From: Ophiothrix spiculata
Lineage: Eukaryota; Echinodermata; Ophiuroidea; Amphilepidida; Ophiotrichidae
DNA length: 21,108 nt
Assembly (NCBI GenBank): GCA_000969725.1
Contig: JXSR01S007655.1
Direction: 5' to 3' (one strand)
Positions within the stretch are counted from its first letter, which is position 1. Each line of letters begins with the position of its first letter. The notes under the pieces were generated by a model. It was not told the DNA's origin. It was given only the letters and a program-made list of their open reading frames with translations, and searched no databases. This document shows, one piece after another, positions 9,095 to 18,450 of the stretch. Both the position numbers and the translations under genes were made by a program.

Positions 9095-9659
9095 AGTTAA
9101 GTTTTACCAGACTGAAAATTCATAAAATATAAAGAAATTGTAAAAACCATTGATATTTTCTAGATTTTGATATTCATATATTGTTGATTTTGATATGTTC
9201 AATTTCCATTTAAGTTACTAAAAAATCAAACGAATTTCACTTGGACCGGTTAAACTTTTAACTGAAAGTTTTTATGATCTGCTAAAAGTCAACATGATCA
9301 TAATAACGAAAAAAGTATGACACGATATACGTAAACAAACTTGGGGAGTCAGAAGGATTCAATCAAAAAGGAACCATATTTCTTTCACTTTATGTTTTCT
9401 CGTGATTTTATGATTTATTATACACAGACGGATTTTTGTTCAACAAATCTCTAAAACGTTAAACCAATTGTCGTTCGTTTAAACGGACAGTATTGACAGC
9501 GTTAGTTCAAGCACTGTTGTCAATTTTTATTCATTTGGGTTTGTTTTCAAAATATTACTGTATGCAAGCCTTACTTTATAACATAAAAAACTTTTCCTGA
9601 TCAAAAAATGCTTGTGATACATTGTTTCAATAGCATATACCTTTGCCTTAACTTTACAG
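9095..9659. other. unassigned spacer upstream of the exon candidate
   Basis: AT-rich and without a recognised gene or repeat. It ends in the pyrimidine-rich tract and TTTACAG acceptor that precede 9660. Confidence 0.45.
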
Positions 9660-9760
9660 AAATCCACAGATCCCATCCCTCAAGACACAAACAGATGCTA
9701 AGTTATCCAGTTTCACCACACCTGCAATACAAAGTTGTTTGAATAATGAGTTTTATCATG
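9660..9760 (+). CDS. possible internal coding exon (101 nt), product unknown
   Basis: The stretch is preceded by a pyrimidine-rich acceptor, CCTTTGCCTTAACTTTACAG, and followed by a strong donor, ATG|GTGAGT. Only one of its three frames is open: after one leading base it encodes 33 complete residues, starting NPQIPSLKTQ and ending NNEFYH, with one base left over. A next acceptor, CATCTTACAG, ends at 9834. Joining there gives a short end, E-TWKFPHQ, and a stop at 9858-9860. A longer open frame in that downstream block (9835-9960, starting KPGNSLINEA) is in a different phase. No homologue is recognised and no upstream partner exon was found. Chance splice-like signals around a 100-nt open stretch are quite possible, hence the low score. 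Confidence 0.3.
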
Positions 9761-9975
9761 GTGAGTTTAAAATGTTATTTGAACATGAGTTCTAAGACAT
9801 ATCATCTAACAGACAAAAAAAAAACATCTTACAGAAACCTGGAAATTCCCTCATCAATGAAGCTTTGCTGCATGTGTTGATGCAAGTTGATTTATACATA
9901 GTTCCAATCTGGAAAGAAATGTCAAATTTTGAGGCAAGTCTAATTTATAGAGTTAACTTTTGACTGAAGATGGTT

Positions 9976-10326
9976 GTAAATGCTATAAGATTTTGATCGG
10001 AAATGGTTTTGAGTAAAAATAGCCTAAAATGAAGCAATCTGACTTTTAAAAAAGCATTTTCAGGTGTATTTTGTCAAAAACTTGTTTTGCCACAGGAAAA
10101 TTAGTAAAAAGCACATGCATGCTTTCCTATACTTGTACATGTGGAATTAAATTTGGGATCCAGAATAATTCAACAAATGGTCATAACAGAAAAAGTAAGC
10201 ATAATTAAGCCAAATGGTTTGGAGGGTATTAATATCTACCAAATACCAAACCCTATAAGCTAAAAAAATCAAAAGTCATGGTCGACAAGGGGCGCTTCAT
10301 TTTATCAATTTATAGTATTGCTTTAA
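9976..10326 (+). mobile_element. TTAA-type MITE family, copy 1
   Basis: Shares its whole length with 14998-15345 and 18909-19272: ATAAGATTTTGATC near the start, GTGTATTTTGTCAAAAA, then GTTTTGCCAC, CATGCATGCTTTCCTATAC, GGAGGGTATTAATATCT and AAAATCAAAAGTCATGG, ending TATAGTATTGCTTTAA. The left end is degraded (GTAAATGCTATAAG instead of TTAAAGNAATACTATAAG). No open frame is shared between copies, so this is a non-coding element. Confidence 0.82.
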
Positions 10327-10330
10327 TTTT

Positions 10331-11193
10331 GAGACAGCCGATGCTCATATCCAACTCAAAAGATTAACTCCTGTTTTCAAAACTCACCACGTAACCATAC
10401 TCAGTATAATGCTCAACGGCATTAGGTTCTCAAGATGTATCTACTTCTCCCAAATCCAGAATCACTTCACATGGTTCAAGGTGAACAAACACTCACATTC
10501 AACTCAAAAGATCGACTCCCCTTTTCAAAACTCTCCACATAACCATACTCGTATAATGCTCACCGGCATTAGGTTATCAAGATGTATCTACTTCTCTCAA
10601 ATCCAGAATCACTTCACATGGTTCAAGGTGAACAAACACTCACATTCAACTCAAAAGATCAACTCCCCTTTTCAAAACTCATCGAAAAACCATACTCGAA
10701 TAATGCTCAATTGCATTAGGTTCTCAAAATGTATCTACCTCTCTGAAATCCAGAATAAGTTTCATAATAAATAAACAGTTAAAATTGGGAAAAAAATAAA
10801 ATTTTGACAGCCAGTTATATCCCCTTTTGACTCAATAGATCAACTACCCTTTTCAAAACTCATCACATAACCATTCTCAGTATAATGCTCAACTGCATTA
10901 GGGGCGCACCATTAGATTTCCAGGGGGAGCAGGAAGTTTTTCACACAAAAACAAATCCCCCTCCACAGGCAGAAGAAAGAAAATTCACCCCTGAACATGG
11001 AACAGGAGAAAAAACAGTAATTTCTAAGAAAAGAAATTCGCCCTCAAACGGGACACCAAAAAAAAAATTCAACCCCGAACCCAACTTCCTGCTCCCCCCT
11101 GGAAATTTAATGGTGAGCCCCTTAGGTTCTTAAGATGTATCTACTTCTCTCAAATTCAGAATCACTTCACATGGTTCAAGGTGAACAAACATT
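10331..11193 (+). repeat. 147-bp minisatellite interrupted by a MITE
   Basis: The phrase AATGCTCAACGGCATTAGGT recurs with spacing 147, 147 and 182 bp (GCT at 10411, 10558, 10705 and 10887). Each unit holds GATGTATCTACTTCTC, CACTTCACATGGTTCAAGGT and CAACTCAAAAGATC. The third unit is diverged and longer. The fourth unit is split at its ATTAGG by the Harbinger-like MITE 10901-11121 and resumes from 11122. Because 147 is divisible by three, a frame stays open over 10409-10774 and encodes a 49-residue repeat. That follows from repetition and is not evidence of a gene. Confidence 0.85.
10901..11121. mobile_element. PIF/Harbinger-like MITE, copy 2, inside the minisatellite
   Basis: A 221-bp element with the same ends and interior as 77-296. 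It is flanked by TTA (10898-10900 and 11122-11124). The uninterrupted minisatellite units read GCATTAGGTTCTCAAG. Here the sequence reads GCATTA, element, TTAGGTTCTTAAG. So the empty target is known and the duplicated bases are exactly TTA. The 82-codon frame across it (10885-11133) is not a gene. Confidence 0.93.
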
Positions 11194-11873
11194 GAGGAGT
11201 TACCATGGCAACTGATATCCGTAAAAAGCCCTTCTCATGGAATTTGTACTTTAAAGCTTAAGCTTACTCAATTTTATGTAAAATATGATTGGAAAGGTGG
11301 AAAGGTGTGAGTGATTTTATTTATGAATACCTTTATAAATCCAGATATATATACTCTTCATAGTCAAGTGCAAGAACTGAAAAACATAAATTTACTATGA
11401 TATCATGGACAAGACTAGCACTAAAAAAGTGTACAAAAGAAAATGAACAAAATGTATGGACATTCACTGACTGCCCACAACAGCATATACACCTCGGGAA
11501 GTGGCAGGGGTAAACTCCCAGCAACAAGGAATCAAATCGGGAAGGGAAGAAAAATTAAGAACAAAAGAAATATTACAAGAGAAAAGAAAAAAGGACAGAT
11601 TAATTGGGATGGTAAATAAGAAGAGAATTTGGAAAAAATGGAAAATCAATTTTAAGGGGGAAAGCACGTTAATCAATTTTACATTTTTGCAAGTTTATTT
11701 GTACCATAACTTTTTAACAAATTGCTTAAAGTTAATAAAAGTAAACATTTCCAGAAAGGAGTTTTCACAAGGAAAATGTTGCGTCACTTTATTTTTTAGG
11801 ATTTTGGCCATTTTTTATTCATGCCAAGTAAGGTCAAAAATTCACTTTTTCCCATTTTTGGTTATTTTTTCAT
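11194..11873. other. unassigned spacer with purine-rich block
   Basis: Between about 11530 and 11665 the plus strand is strongly A/G-rich (GAAGGGAAGAAAAATTAAG and onward), which keeps a lysine-rich 124-codon frame open (11501-11875). No domain is recognisable and the composition explains the frame. Confidence 0.45.
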
Positions 11874-12130
11874 AGAAGATTTGGCTAGCTTGAGCCTGTG
11901 GTTCCATATTAAATTTGCAGATGAGCCATACCAAAATGTTTTCACATAATTTTGTTGTAAAACTGCAATGCATGAATCCACATCTTGGGCAATGTAACTA
12001 AATAACTATACAAAATAAAGTTGATAATTTTGATTACAGTCTTGCCCCTGTGGAAAGCTGTAGAGAAGATTTGGCTAAATATAATACGCTGCCACCCAAA
12101 AGTGTTTGCGCATAATTAAATGTAAGAAAC
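11874..12130 (+). repeat. very diverged tandem repeat, period about 190 bp
   Basis: AGAAGATTTGGCTA occurs at 11874 and 12064. Weaker matches follow in register: CCATACCAAAATGTTTTCACATAA against CCACCCAAAAGTGTTTGCGCATAA. A further piece (CAATGCATG... AATAAAGTTG.. AATTTT) resembling 11970-12040 reappears at about 12736-12790. Confidence 0.5.
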
Positions 12131-12533
12131 CTCTTTTTTATATAAAATGATCTATAATCATCAAAGATTCATGCTTGTATAGGTGACTTATTTATTCAAT
12201 ATGTATCAACTAGTGTTTCTTCTGATATTTTTTCTTCCATTACTATAATAGTGGCTGATTTCATTAATTGGCCACATACAAATACACCCAAGTACAAATC
12301 TCACATTACATTAACTTAACAATGCAACTGGATAGATTTTTTTTTCAGGTTTTCAAACATATTCACAGTATGTACAGGCTAAAGTGGTTAATATGCATTT
12401 TCACACCATATTTTTAAATACAATGAGAGCAATTCTGCTTTGATTCTATAGATAATTATAAAATATAGATTCTGTCAAAAAATTACGAAAGTCGGATAAG
12501 TGCCTCTCGAAATATGGCTAAATAAAGGTTAAT
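12131..12533. other. unassigned spacer
   Basis: AT-rich; nothing recognised on either strand. Confidence 0.5.
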
Positions 12534-12703
12534 GTGCACAAATACTTTCCGGCGGCAGTGTAAGCCTGCTTGAATTTGTAGTACACTTTGAGCCATTGAC
12601 ACCAAACTGATCGTTTTTGTGCGCAAATACTTTCCGGCACCAGTGTATGCCTGCTTGAATTTGTAGTACACTCTGATACCAAACAGATCGTGATTCTCAC
12701 CTC
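12534..12703 (+). repeat. two-unit tandem repeat, period 85 bp
   Basis: GTGCACAAATACTTTCCGGC at 12534 and GTGCGCAAATACTTTCCGGC at 12619 start units that also share CCTGCTTGAATTTGTAGTAC and CCAAACNGATCGT. The second unit lacks a few bases. No role is suggested; the frames on the minus strand are repeat-driven. Confidence 0.85.
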
Positions 12704-13028
12704 ACGTAATCTCGCTGTGCACTTTGATCAATTTCAATGCATGATGGTAAAATAACTAGAATAAAGTTGCCAATTTTAATTAAAACATGTCCGCAAGACA
12801 ATACGCATATGATATGAGAAATCAGTGTGAAAACACCCCTGGTTATATCCATCTTTATTGGATTTATATTTCATCAATATTAGCTTCTCACTTTTTTGTA
12901 AGCTTAGCACGATTTGCCCTTCAAATATTTTGATTTTATTGTCAGGGAGTGAAAGCCAAATTATTACTTTCAATAACTGACTGTCTTAGTTGAGTAGTGA
13001 GTTGCAATCAACAAAAATATTGGCATCA
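12704..13028. other. unassigned spacer
   Basis: Contains the diverged repeat remnant at 12736-12790 and otherwise nothing recognised. Confidence 0.45.
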
Positions 13029-13411
13029 GGCCTATAAAAAAATTTGTTTGTTTGCCCTCCGCTACCGCCCTAAAATGCCAAAAAAAATTGGGTTGGGTAT
13101 TTTAATTGTGTTTTTTTCCCTTCTAACATGTAAAATATGAAAATCAATATTTTCTATGGAAAACGTAAAATTTAGCAGTATAAAGTCACATTTAGTAGTG
13201 TAAAATGCATATTTCCTAAAAATAATGACCCACGATCTTTGATTAAGCCCTGCATTGTGTGGTATTCACGATAAGATCCATGGAATGACATAATTCTTTA
13301 AAATAAATGTGAAGAGTAAAAAAAAAAAAAAGAAAAGAAAATCAACCAACTGACCGACCCAATTTTTTTTTTCCACTGGAGGGCAAACAAACAATTTATT
13401 TTTTATTGGCT
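13029..13411. mobile_element. MITE with GTTTGTTTGCCCTCC arms
   Basis: Left arm GGCCTATAAAAAAATTTG then TTTGTTTGCCCTCC (13029-13060). The right arm GGAGGGCAAACAAACAATTT...ATTGGC (13379-13410) is its inverted copy. The match resumes further in: AAAAAAAATTGGGTTGG near 13080 against GACCGACCCAATTTTTTTT near 13353. The interior is AT-rich, with an A-run at 13319-13332. The target duplication is unclear and the outer few bases are uncertain. Confidence 0.75.
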
Positions 13412-13546
13412 TCATGAGCCACATTTAACTGTATCTCAGCTCAAGAAAAATATGTGAACACCTTTTTTTGGGTGTGATCAACTTTCCAAACTCTTTTTTA
13501 GTATGTTTTTATTTTCAAGTTGATTTTGAGTAAATCTTTTTTTTAA

Positions 13547-13760
13547 CAATACATCACCGAACCTCACAAAATCCCATTCAACCAATTCAAGAAAATCATA
13601 AGTCATAGATCGGAGTTAACTATGATCAAGCAATCACTGCCATGCTAAGTGACTTTATGTAGTGGTGATTGGACCGGGGTGCAGGATGGCCCGGGTCGAA
13701 TTCAAGGTAAACCACTCATCTCTAACATGTACATTTCTGAGGTGCTTAAAAATGTTAGGG
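13547..13760 (+). mobile_element. TTAA-flanked MITE with tRNA-Pro-like core, diverged copy 2
   Basis: TTAA lies on both sides (13543-13546 and 13761-13764) and the right end is GTTAGGG, as in 7604-7855. Internal matches to that copy include AAAATCCCATTCAACCAATTC (against AAAATCCAACAAGCAAAAATC), AAGTCATAGATCGG (against CGTCATAGACCGG), CACTGCCATG, and the core GATTGGACCGGGGTGCAGGA (13667-13686), followed by CCGGGTCGAATTCAAGG. The left end CCCTAAC motif is lost. The copies are perhaps two-thirds identical, so the family is old. Confidence 0.6.
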
Positions 13761-13764
13761 TTAA

Positions 13765-14511
13765 CAAATAAAAACTAAAACAAGGGTATTTTACGAAAAA
13801 AGTATTGATTGAAATTAATGTAACAAAATACATCAAAAGTAGTTTGTTTATGGAACATTTACAACTGAATTAATGTTGACCAATTTGATTCTGTGAAATG
13901 ACTTCTGGAAAAATATGTATGGTTAAATCATATCAAAATTGCCCGTAAGTTTGTATTGTTATAAGTCACTCCTGCAAATAAAGTGGTATAGATACAACTT
14001 GTTTCTTATCTTAAATAAAGTGATATTCATCTGAGGTGTTTGTCAAAATTATAATATTTGACAATTTTGACCTATTTTGGCATTCAAAAAAGTTATAATA
14101 AAATTACAAATTTGAGAAAAACCCTTTCGAACATTTCTTTCTCAATTCAAAAAAATCAAGAAGTTCAAATTTCATGAATACAAATATAAGGATTTTCAGA
14201 AACTTAAGGGTAGGGCAAAAAATATGATTTCTTCCACTTTCTAACAAAATTTATTATTTTGGTCACAAACTAGCACACAAATTGACTTTTAAGAATTAAG
14301 ACTATTAAGAATACATACTTTTATATGGTTTATACAATTACTTTAAGAGTTAGAATACCAAACCTAACTAATACCAGTTGTGGGTCTACCCAGCCTTAAC
14401 TTGAAAAAACAAGATCAAAGCAAGCAAAAGTTTCAGTATGTACCTATATATAGGTGGATAGAACTAGGTTTCAATCACAAGTCAGAAACCTGAATCGCAT
14501 CTTGGAGTTTA
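13765..14511. other. unassigned AT-rich spacer
   Basis: No gene, RNA or long repeat recognised. Confidence 0.5.
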
Positions 14512-14656
14512 CAAATACAACATGGTTTGAGGGGAAGTATCGCAAAATACCGTCCCATAGGTTGTGGATGATCGAGATTTCCTCCCTCGGCCGATCATCC
14601 ACCACCGAGGGATAGTATTTTGCGATACTTCTCCGAAATAAACCATGCTGTATTTG
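14512..14656. mobile_element. 145-nt near-palindromic hairpin (foldback element)
   Basis: The left arm CAAATACAACATGGTTT...GAAGTATCGCAAAATAC...GTGGATGATCG and the right arm CGATCATCCAC...GTATTTTGCGATACTTC...AAACCATGCTGTATTTG are inverted copies over almost their full length, leaving a short loop near 14574-14592. There are several small mismatches and bulges. The structure could be a MITE that is nearly all arm, or a hairpin-RNA source. Nothing in the sequence decides between them, and no target duplication is obvious. Confidence 0.75.
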
Positions 14657-14993
14657 TTTTACCACACCTCAAAAAAGTCAACATATAACTTGGAAATAAA
14701 TCTAAACATCAACAATTTAGTACTTTGCCGCGAGCCATATGGCAGTACCATGCGGAAGTTTTTACTAATTTCCCCATGTGTGTGAAAAACTCACAAGCGC
14801 AACACATAAACGCATATCTGCGCGGCTGTACTCGAGTGTTAACGCACACGAGGGAATGGTCAAAAACATATTTTACACATCTCCTCTACTTTATCAATAA
14901 AATAGACTGTTAACTTTAATAAGTATTCAAGAGGTGTAGTAATAAAAACTTCCTACATTCTTATGAAGACTGTACACTTTCCCAACAGCACAG
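14657..14993. other. unassigned spacer
   Basis: Somewhat GC-richer around 14725-14860, but no gene is recognised. Confidence 0.45.
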
Positions 14994-14997
14994 TTAA

Positions 14998-15345
14998 AGT
15001 AATACTATAAGATTTTGATCAAAAATATTTTATAGTTAAAGCAGCATAAAATGAAGGAATGTGACTATCTGAAACCAATTTCAAGTGTATTTTGTCAAAA
15101 AATTGTTTTGCCACCGAAAAATGGATAAAATGCACATGCATGCTTTCCTATACAAATACATGTGGAATTAACTTCGGGATCCCGAATTTAATTCAACAAA
15201 AGGCCATAACTAAAAAAGTAAGCATATTTAAGTCAAATCATTTGGAGGGTATTAATATCTGCTCAAAACAAACCCAATAAGCTAAAAAAATCAAAAGTCA
15301 TGGGTGACAGGGGGCGCTTAATTTTTAACACTTTATAGTATTGCT
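14998..15345 (+). mobile_element. TTAA-type MITE family, copy 2 (best-preserved)
   Basis: The inverted ends are AGTAATACTATAA and TTATAGTATTGCT, and TTAA sits immediately outside each (14994-14997 and 15346-15349). That gives a 348-bp element with a 4-bp target duplication. The centre has TCGGGATCCCGA, part of a palindrome around GGATCC also seen in copy 3. A TTAA target is typical of piggyBac, but the AGNAATAC end is not the usual CCY, so the superfamily is left open. Confidence 0.88.
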
Positions 15346-15349
15346 TTAA

Positions 15350-16204
15350 GCAAGTGTCTGTGCTTTTAAGTAACACTATAGTATAGATTAGGTTTTACTT
15401 TGTAAAGTTGTTGTATTGCACTCTCTCGATACTATCAAGTCTTAAGCAAGAAGATCATAGTGGTTCCGTTTCACATGCACATAATTGATTATGTTTTACT
15501 ACATGTAAATGTAACACCTATAAAATGCATGTAGCATTTAATCAAACAGCATTTGGGGCCAATCTAATTAGAGAATATTGCCTCAATCCGTCATTAATTT
15601 TCCAGGATACCCAGATACTTAATTGAATGCTACCAGTTTAAGGGTTTTAAGGAGTTTCCTCAGAGAAGAAATTGTGAAAGACTGTGTGGAATAACGATTT
15701 ATTTCATGTAAAATAAAAACATGTACTTTTCAAAATGTCTGTATCTCAAAAACAAGCACAGTGACCTATTGTTTTTATTTTAGATTCATTATCAGAACAA
15801 ATAAATCTACCAGTACTATTTAAGAAATTCAATGGAGATTTTCTTTCACAGAGGAAACCTCTAGCATGGAAATAGTAGATTAATAGTAGATTAATCTACT
15901 ATTTCCATGTTTCAAGTGGAAGTGGAAGAAGTTACACAAATACAATCAGAGGAGAAAGGTCCCCTTAGATGAAAAAGGAAAAGCAAAATTTTACAAGAAG
16001 ATGAAATCTTCCAAGTGGGGTAGGCCAATGAATGCAAATGTTTTCTTTTTCCTTTCTTTTTTTTTTCTTTTTTAGAGGTTACATATTTGGCTAAAATAAT
16101 CCCTAAATCTAAATCAGGAGGAAAAAATATTGCAAACAACTTTGTCCATTAACATAAATTTCTCAACTGGGAAACCACACAACGTAAATGACAGTCAGAG
16201 AAAA
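15350..16204. other. unassigned spacer
   Basis: Contains the 45-nt hairpin at 15865-15909 and a pyrimidine-rich tract at about 16040-16075. No gene recognised. Confidence 0.45.
15865..15909. repeat. perfect 19-bp hairpin with 7-nt loop
   Basis: CATGGAAATAGTAGATTAA (15865-15883) and TTAATCTACTATTTCCATG (15891-15909) are exact inverted copies around TAGTAGA. The loop repeats part of the arm, which suggests origin by local template switching. No similar sequence was noticed elsewhere in the window. Confidence 0.85.
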
Positions 16205-16272
16205 GATCACTGACTATCTTCGGACCTTGGCATTACTTGTGAAACACTCTTCTAACTGAGCTGATGAAACAG
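16205..16272 (-). other. degraded tRNA-like fragment (possible SINE head)
   Basis: On the minus strand the sequence reads CATCAGCTCAGTTAGAAGAG and then GTTTCAC..GTAATGCCAAGGTCCG. This matches the general layout of a tRNA D arm (A-box-like AGCTCAGTTNG), anticodon arm and variable loop. The T arm expected next (GGTTCGANNCC) is not recognisable, so a functional tRNA is excluded. It is read as a decayed tRNA-derived SINE; chance similarity cannot be ruled out. Confidence 0.35.
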
Positions 16273-16310
16273 ATGGGGATAAGCGGTTGATTATATCTAT
16301 AGACTAAGCC

Positions 16311-16791
16311 CCAGGATTTTGCACGATCGCGCAAAAGCACCAACATTTGCGCTTTCTGGTCTCAATCGCGCTTTTAGGGATCCATCGCAAATTTATGCAT
16401 TTTCCCCAAAACTCTTTTTACAAAATTCACCTATAAACTAACAAAAACTGATCGCAAATTCATTATTATATAAATGTCTGCTATAAAACTTAATGACTCC
16501 TCAAGTTTCCAAAGGAATTAAAAAATGTAATTAATAACATACAAATCATATTTTCAAGACTTTCTATCTGCTTTTTGACAATTTGCAGCCAAAAAGAAAG
16601 GTAAGAAATAGGACGACATATTTGCAAACTTATTTAGGCATCGTTTTTATTGCATTTTTTCATATTCTTTGTTGATTCACAGGGTTAATTGGGGATTGAG
16701 CATTTTTGAATTTTTTTGACACATTTTCGCACTGCACTTTTAAAGAATCCAATTACACTTTTTGCCCGTTTAAAATCGTGCAAAACCCTCG
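16311..16791. mobile_element. possible inverted-repeat element
   Basis: CCAGGATTTTGCACGAT (16311-16327) is inverted at 16775-16791 (ATCGTGCAAAACCCTCG) with a few mismatches. Next to the left end are GCGCAAAAGC and TTTGCGC phrases, and near the right end TTTTTGCCCG. No target duplication could be defined, so this is a weak call. Confidence 0.35.
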
Positions 16792-17783
16792 TGCTCGGAG
16801 CGCCACAGGATTATTCATTTGCAAACCTGTAGAGTGCCAGCCTTATTCTTTTGCCAAAATTGATGATGGTTCTGGATGCCTCTTTGTATCAGGCGGTTAC
16901 AGGCAGAGTTTTGATTTTCTCCGCTTTTATTTTACATACACATTTATAGTTACGTCTGAAAATACTTCCAGCCAATCATGCACGCTTTCGCGAGCCGCTG
17001 TGAGCGTCTTTCCCGAATGAAAGAGTAAGTTGTCCCAGAATGAGTGCATTTAAAGATAATCCAAGGAGAGGTGTTCACTTTGAATATCCCCTTCCCGACT
17101 TCACTTTTATTCCAATACAAAATGAAACAGCACCCGTCAACCCTTAATAGAACCATGTCATTAATGTGTATGCATGTACAATGGCAACTTTTAGCATAAT
17201 TTTTCACTATGAATATGTAACAACAAAAAACAAACGAAATGGCTACAAGCAAAATCAATTTTCCTATTTAAATTTGCATTGATTTAAACATTAAAACTGA
17301 ATAAATATGTGTATAATTGCACCAAGGCATAAAATGAAAGTGCTTAACAAATTTGTGAAATCATGATTTCCAAATTTGGATCTCTGGGGCAAATTGTTCA
17401 ATTTGTGCACAAACCCTGTGGACTTTTTTTCTTGGAACCACTTTACTTTTTATGAATCAAAAATGCATTTTAATATTCAATATTGTACCAACTTTTCTAT
17501 TGGCAGAGCTATATGAATTCTAGTCTTCATATAGATACTATACTATGATTTTAAAGATTGAAATTATGTCAAATTATAAAATCATTATAGCTCTCTGTCA
17601 ATATTTTTCTTATTCTCTATAAAAAGCAAGGTTTTTAGTTGACAAGATTTCTTGACTGATATTTGGCCCATGATGAAAATCAGAAATTATTTTGCAAAAT
17701 CTGTTTGCATTCTAGAGAAAAATATGAAAATGGGTCATTTTCTAATAACTGTCAGCTGACTATTACGTGTATACCTAAAAGAG
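16792..17783. other. unassigned spacer
   Basis: Two opposite frames of 102-104 codons (16706-17020 plus, 16950-17258 minus) overlap here. Neither shows a recognisable domain or splice context. The part near 16980-17020 is GC-richer. Nothing else seen. Confidence 0.4.
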
Positions 17784-17855
17784 GGGAGCGTGGCCGAGTG
17801 ATTAGAGCATGGGACTTGTAATACAGGGGTTGTGGGTTCAAGCCCCATTGAAGTT
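17784..17855 (+). other. tRNA-Thr(UGU)-like pseudogene or SINE head
   Basis: The A box TGGCCGAGTGATTAGAG begins at 17791 and the B box GGTTCAAGCCC at 17835, at normal tRNA spacing. The anticodon loop reads CTTGTAA, giving anticodon TGT. The T stem GTGGG/CCCAT pairs fully (one G-T), but the anticodon stem has mismatches and the acceptor ends (GGGAGCG against TGAAGTT) do not pair. So it keeps both internal pol III promoter boxes but not a functional tRNA fold, as expected of a tRNA-derived SINE or a tRNA pseudogene. No clear SINE tail was identified downstream. Confidence 0.65.
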
Positions 17856-18040
17856 TTAATATATGCTGCGGTTCAACTTGACTAAAAAACATATTATAAA
17901 AAATTTCTAGGTAACATCTGCTCTTGTTTTTATAGACCCCATTTGATGCACAATCTTTATTTACAAGCCTTATTTTCAAAACCGTTCAATTCCCTAGCCC
18001 TCTTTTTGGAAATTTAGTTCCCAAGACCCTTATAAGTAAA

Positions 18041-18341
18041 TTTTTGCTTCCAGAGTTCAAATTTTACCCCCAAATAAGTTTGCCTGTTATTTAACCTCAC
18101 TTCTAACATCTTTCGATGACAGTATTTACCCAGCGTAACAAAATATGAAAAAGGTATGGATATTTTCCAAAGGATAATTCACTATGCCAATTTTTGCTTC
18201 CCGAGTTCAATTTTAACCCCCAAATTAGTTTGCAGGTTATTTTACCTCACTTCTAACATCTTTCGCTGACAGTATTTACCCAACGTAAAAAAATATTAAA
18301 AGGTATGGACATTTTTCAAAGGATAATTCACTATATACCAA
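18041..18341 (+). repeat. 150-bp tandem duplication, two units
   Basis: Units begin TTTTTGCTTCC at 18041 and 18191. They share ACCTCACTTCTAACATCTTTC, GACAGTATTTACCCA and CAAAGGATAATTCACTAT with scattered substitutions and small indels. No coding frame or known family. Confidence 0.9.
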
Positions 18342-18450
18342 TATTGTACGATGTATCATGATTCACCTTCCTACGCTATTACCTACAGGCAAGTATTATT
18401 CTGAGCTTACACAATTCATGAATAATTGAAATTTAATTATGGCAGTAGCC

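Noticed and set aside
10409..10774. 121-codon frame with a 49-residue repeat
   Set aside because: It is the translation of the 147-bp minisatellite. A period divisible by three keeps the frame open, and the third unit breaks down.
11501..11875. 124-codon lysine-rich frame
   Set aside because: A purine-rich tract on the plus strand explains the lack of stops. The second half is ordinary AT-rich sequence and no domain is recognisable.
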